From contig JAURMD010000167.1 of the NCBI GenBank assembly GCA_030830875.1, forward strand, positions 1 to 32,877: 32,877 nt of DNA, written 5' to 3'. The position numbers were made by a program, and so were the translations under genes. The notes under the pieces are model-generated. The model did no database searches. It had not been told where the DNA came from and worked only from the letters and a program-made list of their open reading frames with translations. Of the stretch, positions 24,801-32,374 are shown one piece after another. Source of the stretch: Thermoplasmatota archaeon. GTDB taxonomy: Archaea > Thermoplasmatota > Poseidoniia > Poseidoniales > Poseidoniaceae. Within the stretch, counting starts at the first letter, position 1, and each line of letters opens with the position of its first letter.

Positions 24801-26414
24801 CTCTTCCTTCAAGCACCAACCGGTTGGTCCGCAGGCTTTGATGACCTTGGGTCTGAAGCCGGCGCGACGTCTGGTTCAACTGGATTGATGCAACAGGGAG
24901 CTGAGCGTCTAGTCAGCATCACCGTCAAACCTCCTGCGTTGAAAACCATCGCCGGGGCCGAACGGACCGTCACGCTCACCGCAATATCGCAGACCGATCC
25001 AAGCATCTCCTCGGCTTGGGACATTCCGATGGAGGTCGTCAGCGTACGTGACGTCTTGTTGACCTTGGAGTCAACCTTCGCTGCAATGCGCCCCGACGCC
25101 TCGGTCGCGCTGGTGTTCAGTTTGGAAAACCGAGGGAACGTTGACCTCGAACTGACGCCTTCCTTCGTGCTGCCCAGCGGCTGGAGCATGGACGCAGATA
25201 CCTCGCCCATCGCCCTCGCATGGACAGGGAGTGAAAACGTCCGGTACATCCTCAACGGTGACGGCAGCGGCAGGAGCGGTGCCATTGAAGTTCGGTTTGG
25301 CGACGCAGAGGGGCGCTTCACATGGGCCTCCACCATCGAAGTGCGTGACCTTCCTGCTCCGACCCTCGACTTCAACCGGCTCCTGTTGGAGGACGGCACG
25401 TCCTACGACACGCCCTACGGAGGCGGAAGCCACCCCTCAGGGGAAGCCCTGCTGTTCTCTTGGCTTGTTGGAAACGACGGTTCTGCACCATGGTCTCCAA
25501 CCGTGGCCCTCGACCTCGATGCCGGTCTGTTTGGCTCCTGCGAAGGTCCCGGGAACGTGCTTCCAGGTGCGTTCGAAGTGTTGGCTTGTGAAATCGTCAT
25601 TCCCACCGACCTGCCGGCCGGGGCGGAGGCCGCCTTCCGCATTGTGTTGGACGACGGCGAGGTGGAGCGTTCGACCGAAGTCGGATTGTTGGTCGCTGAA
25701 CTTCGCTCGCTTCGTGTTGATGGGCCAGAAGAGGTGCTGCTCGACGGCGAGGCCTCCACGTCGTCATCCTGGACCGTGACGAACGTGGGTAACGTTCGAT
25801 TGCAAGAAGTGATCTCCTTGCAGGCAACGGAGGGCTGGGTCGCCGTGCTCGACGGCGCCAGCAGCATCGACCTTGAACCAGGGGAGGCCCGCGTGCTTCG
25901 AATTGATGTGGAGCGAGAGACCGATGGAGAGGGCAGCCTTACCGTGAACATCGGAAACGGGATCGAAGGTGGTAACCTCATCGTTCCGCTTCGTGCACGG
26001 GGATTAGGGGTCATCGATGCTGATGGGACGTCCAGCCTCCTGCTTGCAGGCGGAGGGTTGGCCCTCGTGGTTCTTGTTGGTGCCGCAGCCTTGGTGCTTC
26101 GTGGTCGACGTGAACAGGTGCCTTCACGACCAACGCTCCCAAGCGTTGCGGGCAGCGTGACGACTGTTGCACCGCCGTCGACCATGGCTCAGACCGCTCA
26201 ACCGTCCTCTGCTTCGGTGGTCGCTCCAACCGCTCCGACTTCAGAAGCACGTCCATCCGTGCCGTGCTGGGGATGCAGGCAAACCATCGAAGGAGCGACG
26301 GTGGGTTGCCGAGGGTGTGGAGCCCGATTCCATGCTCCAGGGAGCACCGCCTGCATCCTTCCATCGTCATGCCCAAATTGTGGGCAGCCAGCCTCCACCT
26401 TCGTGGCCGCGTGA
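21861..26414 (+). CDS. Membrane-anchored subtilisin-like protease with RING-like cytoplasmic finger
   Basis: 1517 residues. Signal peptide (LLLVLLLVCSPWTGLA), propeptide-like region about 30-265, then an S8 catalytic domain. Asp294 is in VADSGLDADH, His327 in SGHGTHVS, oxyanion Asn433 in AAGNDGPG and Ser520 in GTSMATPNAAG, so the triad is intact. Residues about 575-700 form the beta-sandwich often following KP-43-type subtilases (FKVVLAWSDERG, TQLVNDLDLEV). About 715-830 is CARDB-like (VQESNNDLLIPVNV), followed by several NEW3/Ig-like domains to about 1385. One membrane helix lies at about 1393-1414, then a tail ending in cysteine pairs 1469/1472, 1483/1486, His1491, Cys1498 and 1504/1507. 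That spacing recalls prokaryotic RING or treble-clef fingers. It should degrade extracellular protein at the cell surface; the cytoplasmic finger is unusual. Its stop overlaps the next start (TGATG). Confidence 0.9.
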   Translation: MSNGRWQTPLLLVLLLVCSPWTGLAKNGVEADKEVALPPQGFAVSADDYHDFVGTLNDATTPDRRSGVSATRIGVFEKEGWTATRPLPAAWLQPRPDLRLVLVDPAVPMTQVRSELADLASIEVRELVAPSGLLLQAAPDAFGVLDQRSDLLAVHNVPVAMLLDDAYLDVLLLEGGVEALVGSEVRLEGWRGEDGPVAGVALSGPSLHLQQQVVEVAAEVLSDPVELDAGRWRGRLQTSDLFGLAMQPSLMWVGPEPVHTLLNDVARTNMEVAPVANGFTTSLNGSGIVVAVADSGLDADHGDFGNRIISTTDVVGDGSTADAHSGHGTHVSCTVLGDGSRGGYAGIAPQAELIFQAMENDQSGQFLSPSLNYILNQAYNAGARIHTNSWGSSQASDQGKYTSSSEDVDDRSNTYDRYYNGQEGLLILFAAGNDGPGTGTVGSPSTAKNTLTVGNHQNRYGNAPDVIMSGSSRGPTDDGRIKPDVVAPGGYVRSCRAQEAQDIAGATWSSQYYLEYTGTSMATPNAAGAAALVREYLLEVAQRPAPQGALIKALLILGAEDIGTRNIPNDDEGWGRINLRDTLAPSGGRGIWVDDRSVLSKTGNSKTYVFNVTYANSPFKVVLAWSDERGNRFSTTQLVNDLDLEVIAPDNTTYLGNVFSNGRSIQAGSHDTVNNVEVVLVDAAQKGIWEVRVKDGNHGGSKAQPYAIAVSGQGVNDLRPDPLMVPDSLTMDASIPQVGDPVNLLSQVMNMGNVKAEGVDVAFIVDGSELDRVTLDLSPGAIRTLPWTWTPSVAGTSELLLRVDPDGVMDEVQESNNDLLIPVNVSAPGVKVFASNDEQRVLTSVQTTSSWNVTLTNTALIDTNASLSATSVVRSSDGASMPWYVGLTVANFSLAGRGEASVEVTVVHQAGPSPGTYLVPLTGLDVDNGVSYPYNLTLIVPSLAEARMSLDYSIVPLHPTEPTSFEVGFINDGNGPIGYDLFLQAPTGWSAGFDDLGSEAGATSGSTGLMQQGAERLVSITVKPPALKTIAGAERTVTLTAISQTDPSISSAWDIPMEVVSVRDVLLTLESTFAAMRPDASVALVFSLENRGNVDLELTPSFVLPSGWSMDADTSPIALAWTGSENVRYILNGDGSGRSGAIEVRFGDAEGRFTWASTIEVRDLPAPTLDFNRLLLEDGTSYDTPYGGGSHPSGEALLFSWLVGNDGSAPWSPTVALDLDAGLFGSCEGPGNVLPGAFEVLACEIVIPTDLPAGAEAAFRIVLDDGEVERSTEVGLLVAELRSLRVDGPEEVLLDGEASTSSSWTVTNVGNVRLQEVISLQATEGWVAVLDGASSIDLEPGEARVLRIDVERETDGEGSLTVNIGNGIEGGNLIVPLRARGLGVIDADGTSSLLLAGGGLALVVLVGAAALVLRGRREQVPSRPTLPSVAGSVTTVAPPSTMAQTAQPSSASVVAPTAPTSEARPSVPCWGCRQTIEGATVGCRGCGARFHAPGSTACILPSSCPNCGQPASTFVAA

Positions 26415-29365
26415 TGGTGCAGGAAGGGGCAGGTCTTTCATGGGAGGCACGACCACCAAGGGGCATGGTGCAAGGGCCGTCCACCGCGCTGCGCCAATTC
26501 CGGTCCATCGGCCTTGTCGTCCTGATGATGCTCTCGACGCTACCGTTGCTGGCCAATCCTGTCATGGCCGACGGCCGCGATGCCAGCATCGTGCTGACCG
26601 TCACGCCTTCATCGCTCGTCGTCAATCCCGGTGAGTCGGGTGAGTACACGGTGCGAGTCTACAACACGGGTTCGAACCCGGTCACGGTGCAGTTGACGGC
26701 GGCTGAGGAGCAAACTCAGGAATGCAACCAGTACACTTCGGTCATCACTCAAATTTCCGGTGCCATTGATGCTGGATCCTATGAGGAAACGTCGATGAAC
26801 GTCACCCTGTCTCAATTAGCGGAAGGAACCTGCGACACCACCATCACCGCGACAGCCACGGAGCAACCCGAACCGCCCGAATTGCCGGGACAGCCGGCCA
26901 GCGAGGAGAAGACCGTCACCACCGAAGCAGGAGACGGTTCTGGGAGCGTGCTTTACGGCGTCGACCTCCGTGCAGTCGGTCCGTCCGCCAAGGACTGGAC
27001 TGGCGAGGATGTTGTTGAATGGGACATGGAAGTGGAAAACACCGGCCGTGCGGACGCGAACGTGGTCCTGACCGCAGAGGAGCGCGACGATCCTGGCTGC
27101 GCCGACGCGGGCGACTTCTCCATCGAGATCGACCCGTCTTCGGTTTCAGTATCAAGCGAAGACGTGGAATCGGTCACCGTATCCACAGAAGTGCCTGAAG
27201 GCCAAGATTCGGACTTGTTTTGTTGGGACATCGTTGCCACCGTACAGAACGATCCCACCCAAAACGCCAGCGACACGCAGGAAATTTCGCTCGACGTCCC
27301 CGAACTTCGAACCTGCGACGCGACCTTGTCCCCGACCAGCCTCAGCGTGGACCCGGGAAAGACGAAGAGCACCACGGTGACCTTTGAGAACACGGGGAAC
27401 ACGGAATGGAGCATCAGCGTCGCCAAAACGGGCGCGAAGGCGGCGTGGGTGACCGTCGATGGGGCCTCCTCGGGCCTGCTGCCCTACGACACATCCTCTG
27501 ATCGCCGGTCCTTCGATCTCGACGTTACTCCAGACGATACGGTGGAGGCCGGCTCCGTGACCACCATCGTTGTTCAGGGGCGCGATGGCACGAACGTGGC
27601 GTGCGATGTCGAGCTGCGTGTGACCGTCGGTCAAACGCGTGGGGCGTCGCTGAGCCTTCCTCAGCCCATGATGAGCAACGTCGAACCGGGAACAAGCCGC
27701 TCGACGACCTTCAGCGTGACCAACCTTGGCAACGGAATGGACAGTTTCCGCGTCAGCGCTTCGGCCCCGCCCAGCGGATGGGTCGTCTCCTTCGACGTCA
27801 GCACCGTCTCCGTCGGCTCAAAACATTCCTCGGACCGCAGCGCTGACGTTCAGGTCGAAGTCACCGTTCCGCTGAGCGCCCTCGCGACCCAAGAAGTGGA
27901 AATTACAATCTCTGTGCTGCCCGGAACTGGCGGCGAGGCCTACGATGAGGTCGTGTTGCGGGTCACCGTTGCAGAATCCCATGGCATGGACATCACGGCC
28001 AGCGCAACGCGTCAACGGGGACGGCTGGACTCGGAACTGCGCTTCCCTATCTCCATCGAGAACCTTGGAAACGTTGACGCAACCTTCCGATGCGTTGTCA
28101 TGTCACAGAGCCCAGATGAATGGCCGGTTCATTACGAGGACCGCGACGGCATCACCCTCGTCGAAATCGATGTGCCTGCCCGCGATGAACTGACGGTGGA
28201 CCTCGTGGTTCGGGTGCGCGGAGCCGAGGACCTCGACACCATTCAAATCGTTGCTCGAATCATCAATACAGACCACAGCGGAGCCGTGGACGACGACGGC
28301 GACGGACTTCCTGACAACCAAAAGGAAGTCATGGTCACCGCGACCCGTTCGGACAAATTGTACGCCATGGACGTCAGGTTTGATGCAGGGCTGACGGGCG
28401 ACACCCAGCGGGTGGAACTTCCACCCGGTGGAAGCACCACCATCGATCTTTGGATCCGCAACACAGGCAATGCTTCTGCCGACATGGCCCTGTTCGAACT
28501 CTCCGGACTGGAGGGCATCGCGACCCGCGAACTGAGCGCCTACGGTATCCCCTTGGGCGACACGATGCTGGTTCCCGTCGGATACGGCGTCTGGGACAAG
28601 AGCGTCAATGGATTCGTTCGGGCTGCCTCAGGTGCACCCCTGACGTCGCCAAGCATGTCCGGGGCAGAACAGATCATGGTTGGGCTTGACGACTTCGCCG
28701 AAAAGCAGGCCGAGTACGAAGCCCGGCCATACGAAGTGCTTGTGCAACTCGTGATCACCGTCAACGCCGGTGCCGAGACTGGCGATGGTGGCACGCTGGA
28801 CCTGTTGGTGTTGAGTGAAAACAACACCGCGAACCGAAGCGGCTTCGTAAGCCTCGTTCTCGACGTGCGCGTCATTGAGGACCTGTCCTTCGACATCGAC
28901 GAGATGGAGTTGGAGGCCAACATCACCTATCCCGAAACCGCGACCTTTGAGGTGACCATCGTCAACGAAGGCAACATCGAAAGCGAGGCACGGATCTTCA
29001 CCTCCGATGAACTGCGCGGATGGAGCGTTCGCTTCACGGACCTCGAAAACCTGCCATGCACCACCGAAGAAGGCGAACTTCTCTGCACGATGGAGCCTGG
29101 AGAGCGGTTGACCCTCAAGGTGGTCGTCGGTCCACCGTTTGATGCTTCGGTGGACGACGAGTTCACCTTCACGGTCTCCGTTGAGCCCACGGACGGGGGT
29201 GTGTTCAACCGGCGAAACATCGAGTTGACCGTGCACGGCGCGAACCCAACTGGCCTGCTGTCCCTCTCCTCTGAGGCCGTTACCACGATTGGTGTCAGCG
29301 TGATCGGGTTGCTTGCGGTCGGCGTTGTGGTTCAAGCCTTGAGCAGCCGAAAGCGCACCGTTTGA
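26414..29365 (+). CDS. One-pass surface protein of repeated Ig/NEW3-like domains
   Basis: 983 residues. An N-terminal signal (IGLVVLMMLSTLPLLANPVMA) is followed by about seven tandem beta-sandwich units. They begin with phrases such as VTPSSLVVNPGESGEYTVRV, LSPTSLSVDPGKTKSTTV, MMSNVEPGTSRSTTFSVTN and VELPPGGSTTIDLWIRNTG, typical of NEW3/NPCBM-associated and CARDB-like folds. Several units carry Cys pairs. One DDDGDGLPDNQ loop near 670 looks calcium-binding. A C-terminal helix (TTIGVSVIGLLAVGVVVQAL) and SSRKRT anchor it with almost no cytoplasmic tail, unlike its protease neighbour. ATG 26414 shares one base with the protease stop; ATG 26465 gives a shorter, more usual signal n-region and is an equally good start. 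Likely a surface stalk, binding protein or S-layer-associated partner of the protease. Confidence 0.78.
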   Translation: MVQEGAGLSWEARPPRGMVQGPSTALRQFRSIGLVVLMMLSTLPLLANPVMADGRDASIVLTVTPSSLVVNPGESGEYTVRVYNTGSNPVTVQLTAAEEQTQECNQYTSVITQISGAIDAGSYEETSMNVTLSQLAEGTCDTTITATATEQPEPPELPGQPASEEKTVTTEAGDGSGSVLYGVDLRAVGPSAKDWTGEDVVEWDMEVENTGRADANVVLTAEERDDPGCADAGDFSIEIDPSSVSVSSEDVESVTVSTEVPEGQDSDLFCWDIVATVQNDPTQNASDTQEISLDVPELRTCDATLSPTSLSVDPGKTKSTTVTFENTGNTEWSISVAKTGAKAAWVTVDGASSGLLPYDTSSDRRSFDLDVTPDDTVEAGSVTTIVVQGRDGTNVACDVELRVTVGQTRGASLSLPQPMMSNVEPGTSRSTTFSVTNLGNGMDSFRVSASAPPSGWVVSFDVSTVSVGSKHSSDRSADVQVEVTVPLSALATQEVEITISVLPGTGGEAYDEVVLRVTVAESHGMDITASATRQRGRLDSELRFPISIENLGNVDATFRCVVMSQSPDEWPVHYEDRDGITLVEIDVPARDELTVDLVVRVRGAEDLDTIQIVARIINTDHSGAVDDDGDGLPDNQKEVMVTATRSDKLYAMDVRFDAGLTGDTQRVELPPGGSTTIDLWIRNTGNASADMALFELSGLEGIATRELSAYGIPLGDTMLVPVGYGVWDKSVNGFVRAASGAPLTSPSMSGAEQIMVGLDDFAEKQAEYEARPYEVLVQLVITVNAGAETGDGGTLDLLVLSENNTANRSGFVSLVLDVRVIEDLSFDIDEMELEANITYPETATFEVTIVNEGNIESEARIFTSDELRGWSVRFTDLENLPCTTEEGELLCTMEPGERLTLKVVVGPPFDASVDDEFTFTVSVEPTDGGVFNRRNIELTVHGANPTGLLSLSSEAVTTIGVSVIGLLAVGVVVQALSSRKRTV

Positions 29366-29440
29366 GCCCCCCCTCAACTCGAGCACTTCCGTGCGACGTC
29401 AAAGCCGTCACGGACGGCGATTCGGGAACGCTTATGGAGG

Positions 29441-29460
29441 GGTCTCAGGTGGCTGAGACC
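29441..29460. promoter_or_regulatory. Palindrome in the nuoA leader, possible operator
   Basis: GGTCTCAG (29441-29448) pairs perfectly with CTGAGACC (29453-29460) around a 4-base loop. It sits just downstream of a weak TATA-like GCTTAT (29429-29434) and 33 bases before the nuoA ATG. The half-site GGGGTCTC occurs again as a direct repeat at 29482-29489, next to the start codon. It could be an operator for the complex I operon or a 5'-leader hairpin. The repeats are seen directly; the function is inferred. Confidence 0.4.
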
Positions 29461-29492
29461 AAGGAGCGTATGCGTTCCCGTGGGGTCTCCGG

Positions 29493-29966
29493 ATGGCTGA
29501 TGCGACCACCGTTACCGACGCCTATCTCGCGGTCGGACTCATGACCCTGATCGGCATCCTCGTTCCGTTCGGGGCCTTCCTCACGTCCTATTTTGTGCGA
29601 CCTCGAAACGACCCGTCCCGTCCACACATGACGCGGTCGTACCTCCTTGAGGGGTACGAAGCAGACCACAGCCTCTACCCTCGCCGTCTTTCGACCTACG
29701 AATGCGGCTCCGAGCCCGTTGGCGACGCGATGATTCAATTTCACTTCCAATACTACTGGTACGCTCTGATTTTCCTCGTTTTCGACGTCGCGTTCATGTT
29801 CATGGCGCTCGGCGGTTTCATTGTCAACGATGCCACGGCGCTCGGCGCTGACAACGACGCGGTGGCCGTTGCCGTGGACCGCTTGCTCGTGCTCACCGGA
29901 TTCTTCCTTGTGATGACGCTCGGCGTCTGGCACGTCTTCCGGAAGCGTGGGCGTATCTACATCTGA
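29493..29966 (+). CDS. nuoA: NADH-quinone oxidoreductase subunit A
   Basis: Membrane subunit of complex I. 157 residues with three hydrophobic helices: about 12-34, about 85-110 and about 127-147. The family signature STYECGSEPVGDA is near 67-79, followed by FHFQYYWYALIFLVFDVAFMF, whose acidic residue in the second helix is conserved. A loop of about 35 residues before the signature and 15-20 residues after the second helix are longer than in bacterial NuoA (about 120-147 aa). ATG 29493 has no clear Shine-Dalgarno motif. It begins the nuoABCDH cluster, 127 bases after the surface-protein block. Confidence 0.93.
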   Translation: MADATTVTDAYLAVGLMTLIGILVPFGAFLTSYFVRPRNDPSRPHMTRSYLLEGYEADHSLYPRRLSTYECGSEPVGDAMIQFHFQYYWYALIFLVFDVAFMFMALGGFIVNDATALGADNDAVAVAVDRLLVLTGFFLVMTLGVWHVFRKRGRIYI

Positions 29967-29975
29967 GGTGATGAC

Positions 29976-30563
29976 ATGGCCGACCCAGGACAGAACTACG
30001 CCGCGTTCAACAGCTCGGCCTTGCTCGATTTCGTCGGTGACGTTACGGACGAATCCCTCAAGGCCACACGCATCAAACAATTCCTGTCCGTGCTCGCAGG
30101 GCGCTTCTTCAATTGGGCAGGCCGAAAGTCCCTGTTCACGCTTCACCTCGGCATCAAGTGCTGCGCCATCGAAATGGCCGCCTCCGCCATCCCTCGTTTC
30201 GATGCTGAGCGTTTTGGAGTCATTTTCCGTTCCTCGCCGCGGCAGAGCGACGTCCTGCTGGTGAACGGCCCGATCTCCAAGAAGTTCGCCGACCCTGTCG
30301 TCCGCCTCTGGGAGCAGATGCCGGAGCCGAAGTATTGCATCGCGATGGGCGAGTGCGCGATTTCTGGTGGGCCTTACTTTCAATCCTACAACATCCTTGA
30401 GGGCGTGGACACGGTGATTCCCGTGGACGTCTACATCCCAGGGTGCCCACCTCGGCCTGAGGCCCTCATCGACGGCTTCGGGCTGTTGCGTGAGAAAATC
30501 ATCCGCATCGGTGGTGCCCCCGGAGGGGCCCGTGGCAAGCCAGTCATCGTGGGGGAGGACTGA
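29976..30563 (+). CDS. nuoB: NADH-quinone oxidoreductase subunit B
   Basis: Peripheral-arm subunit that holds the terminal 4Fe-4S cluster N2 and passes electrons to quinone. All four ligands are visible: adjacent Cys62-Cys63 in GIKCCAIEMAA, Cys127 in AMGECAISGG and Cys157 in YIPGCPPRPEAL. 195 residues with a somewhat long N-terminus of about 50 residues before the conserved core. ATG 29976 is preceded by GAGGTG at 29965-29970, which overlaps the nuoA stop. It is nine bases downstream of nuoA and two bases before nuoC, clearly one operon. Confidence 0.96.
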   Translation: MADPGQNYAAFNSSALLDFVGDVTDESLKATRIKQFLSVLAGRFFNWAGRKSLFTLHLGIKCCAIEMAASAIPRFDAERFGVIFRSSPRQSDVLLVNGPISKKFADPVVRLWEQMPEPKYCIAMGECAISGGPYFQSYNILEGVDTVIPVDVYIPGCPPRPEALIDGFGLLREKIIRIGGAPGGARGKPVIVGED

Positions 30564-30565
30564 GC

Positions 30566-31213
30566 ATGCACGTCAGCCGTGAACAGAACGAGTCGGCCAC
30601 CAACGACGCCGTGACCGCTGCCGAGGCCGCGTGGGGAGCCCTCGGCGTGACCGCCGCGTCCGTCGCGCACAGCAGCGGGCACGGCTATGCCTTCCTTCGC
30701 CTCACGGTTCCTGCCGCCCACGTGGTGACCGTGGCCAAGGGCCTGAAGCACGATCTGGGCGTGAATTACTGTTCGATGATCACCGGCACCCACTTTCCAG
30801 ATGGCGGTTCTGACCGCGGTTGGGAGGTTGTGTATCACCTGATGCGCCAACCCGTACGCAACCCTGAGCCCAACACCTCCCATGTTCTCGTTGCGTCTGA
30901 ACTCAAGGGGCATGACATCCCCCTCGAGGTTGAGGTGGTGGTCCCCTTGCCGGCCGGCGACGAACCCACCGTTCCGAGCGTGCAAGCCGTGTGGAAGGGT
31001 GCCGATTGGAACGAGAAGGAGACGTGGGACCTCGTCGGCATCCGCTTTGATGGCCATGAGAACATGCACCGCGTCCTCAACCCCCACGACAGCCCAGAGG
31101 GCTTCCATCCGCTGCAAAAACAGCACCAAATTCGCTACCACGATTTCAACGAGATGTACGACGATGCCCAAGGCTTCGTTCGTAAACCGGTCGATGAGGG
31201 CCGGGTGAAGTGA
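30566..31213 (+). CDS. nuoC: NADH-quinone oxidoreductase subunit C (30 kDa type)
   Basis: Peripheral-arm subunit without cofactors that stabilises the B-D quinone-binding module. 215 residues. The NuoC signature appears as VPSVQAVWKGADWNEKETWDLVGIRFDGHEN, near 136-168, in the canonical order (SVxxxWxxAxWxERExxDxxGIxFxGHP-like). The usual Pro after GH is Glu here. The first 25 residues are low in conservation. GGAGGA at 30554-30559 precedes ATG 30566. It is separate from nuoD (not the C-D fusion found in some bacteria). Confidence 0.93.
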   Translation: MHVSREQNESATNDAVTAAEAAWGALGVTAASVAHSSGHGYAFLRLTVPAAHVVTVAKGLKHDLGVNYCSMITGTHFPDGGSDRGWEVVYHLMRQPVRNPEPNTSHVLVASELKGHDIPLEVEVVVPLPAGDEPTVPSVQAVWKGADWNEKETWDLVGIRFDGHENMHRVLNPHDSPEGFHPLQKQHQIRYHDFNEMYDDAQGFVRKPVDEGRVK

Positions 31214-31225
31214 GGAGGGACGGTC

Positions 31226-32365
31226 ATGGCGCAAATGTGGATCACGATGGGCCCTCAACACCCGATGACGCACGGTCTGTGGACCCTGCGTGTGAAGGTC
31301 GATGGAGAGACGGTCGTGGATGCAGAAGCCGAACTCGGCTACATTCACCGAGGCGTGGAGAAGATCGCCGAAGCGCGTGACTTCACGCAGGTCACCCCGT
31401 ACTGCGACCGCCTCTGTTACGTGTCGGCCATGACGTGGTCGTCCTCGTACATCTACGCGGCAGAAGACCTGCTTGAGGTTGAGGTTCCCGAACGGGCGGA
31501 ATACATCCGCTGCATCGCTGCGGAGTGCCAGCGTATTGCGAGTCACCTGATGTGGCTCGGAGCCTATGGCCCTGACGTCGGGAACTTGACCATCATGACA
31601 TGGGCGCTCCGTGAGCGCGAGATGTTCCTCGACCTCTTGCAGGAACTCGGCGGCTCCCGCATGCACTACAACTACCCGCGTGTGGGCGGCGTCAAGCGCG
31701 ACATTCCGCCGGGCTGGTCAGACCGACTCATCGCCAAGACGAAACTCTTCGAGAAGCGCATTGATGAATACGAGATGCTGCTTGACGAATCCACCATTTT
31801 TCTCGTCCGCTTGCAAGGCGTTGGATATGCCACGGCCGAAGAGATGGTTGAGGCTGGCGTCTCAGGGCCGAACGTCCGCGCCTCTGGCGTCAATTACGAC
31901 GTTCGATGGACCCACCCCTACTCCGTCTACGACGAACTGGATTGGGAACCCGCTGTGGAGAAGCCCACCAGCGTCAAGGGGAGCGACTGCTACGACCGTT
32001 ACCGTGTCCGGATGGAGGAGATGCGGATGTCCTGCCGCATCATCCTCGACGCCATCGAGAAGATTCCCGGTGGACGCAACACGACCTACGCCAACGGTGA
32101 CGAGATGATCCTCGCGAAGGCTCCGACCCGCGCCCCCGAGGGTGCGACGGGCTTCAGCAACTACGAGTGCACCCGCGGAGCGAGCCAATTCTACATCCAA
32201 GGTGGCGGTGACGGGCGTGGCAAGAATCCGTACCGGCTCTCGATCCGTTCGCCGATGTTCATCACGATCCCCTTCGTCGCTGAAACGATGATTGGCTACA
32301 AGGTGGCGGACATTCCGGCCATCATGGGGAGTTTCGACCCCTGCATCGGGGAGACCGACCGTTGA
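31226..32365 (+). CDS. nuoD: NADH-quinone oxidoreductase subunit D (49 kDa type)
   Basis: Peripheral-arm subunit that with NuoB forms the quinone site; it is related to the large subunit of NiFe hydrogenases but lacks the metal-binding cysteines. It starts MWITMGPQHPMTHGLWTLRV, with GYIHRGVEKIAE following. It contains ERAEYIRCIAAECQRIASHLMWLG near 91-114 and ends RSPMFITIPFVAETMIGYKVADIPAIMGSFDPCIGETDR-like, all canonical in order. 379 aa is normal. A strong GAGGAGG (31212-31218) precedes ATG 31226. Confidence 0.95.
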   Translation: MAQMWITMGPQHPMTHGLWTLRVKVDGETVVDAEAELGYIHRGVEKIAEARDFTQVTPYCDRLCYVSAMTWSSSYIYAAEDLLEVEVPERAEYIRCIAAECQRIASHLMWLGAYGPDVGNLTIMTWALREREMFLDLLQELGGSRMHYNYPRVGGVKRDIPPGWSDRLIAKTKLFEKRIDEYEMLLDESTIFLVRLQGVGYATAEEMVEAGVSGPNVRASGVNYDVRWTHPYSVYDELDWEPAVEKPTSVKGSDCYDRYRVRMEEMRMSCRIILDAIEKIPGGRNTTYANGDEMILAKAPTRAPEGATGFSNYECTRGASQFYIQGGGDGRGKNPYRLSIRSPMFITIPFVAETMIGYKVADIPAIMGSFDPCIGETDR

Positions 32366-32374
32366 GGTGTTGTG

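Noticed and set aside
30431-31666. 411-residue open frame on the minus strand
   Set aside because: Shadow of nuoC and nuoD, which are unambiguous on the plus strand.
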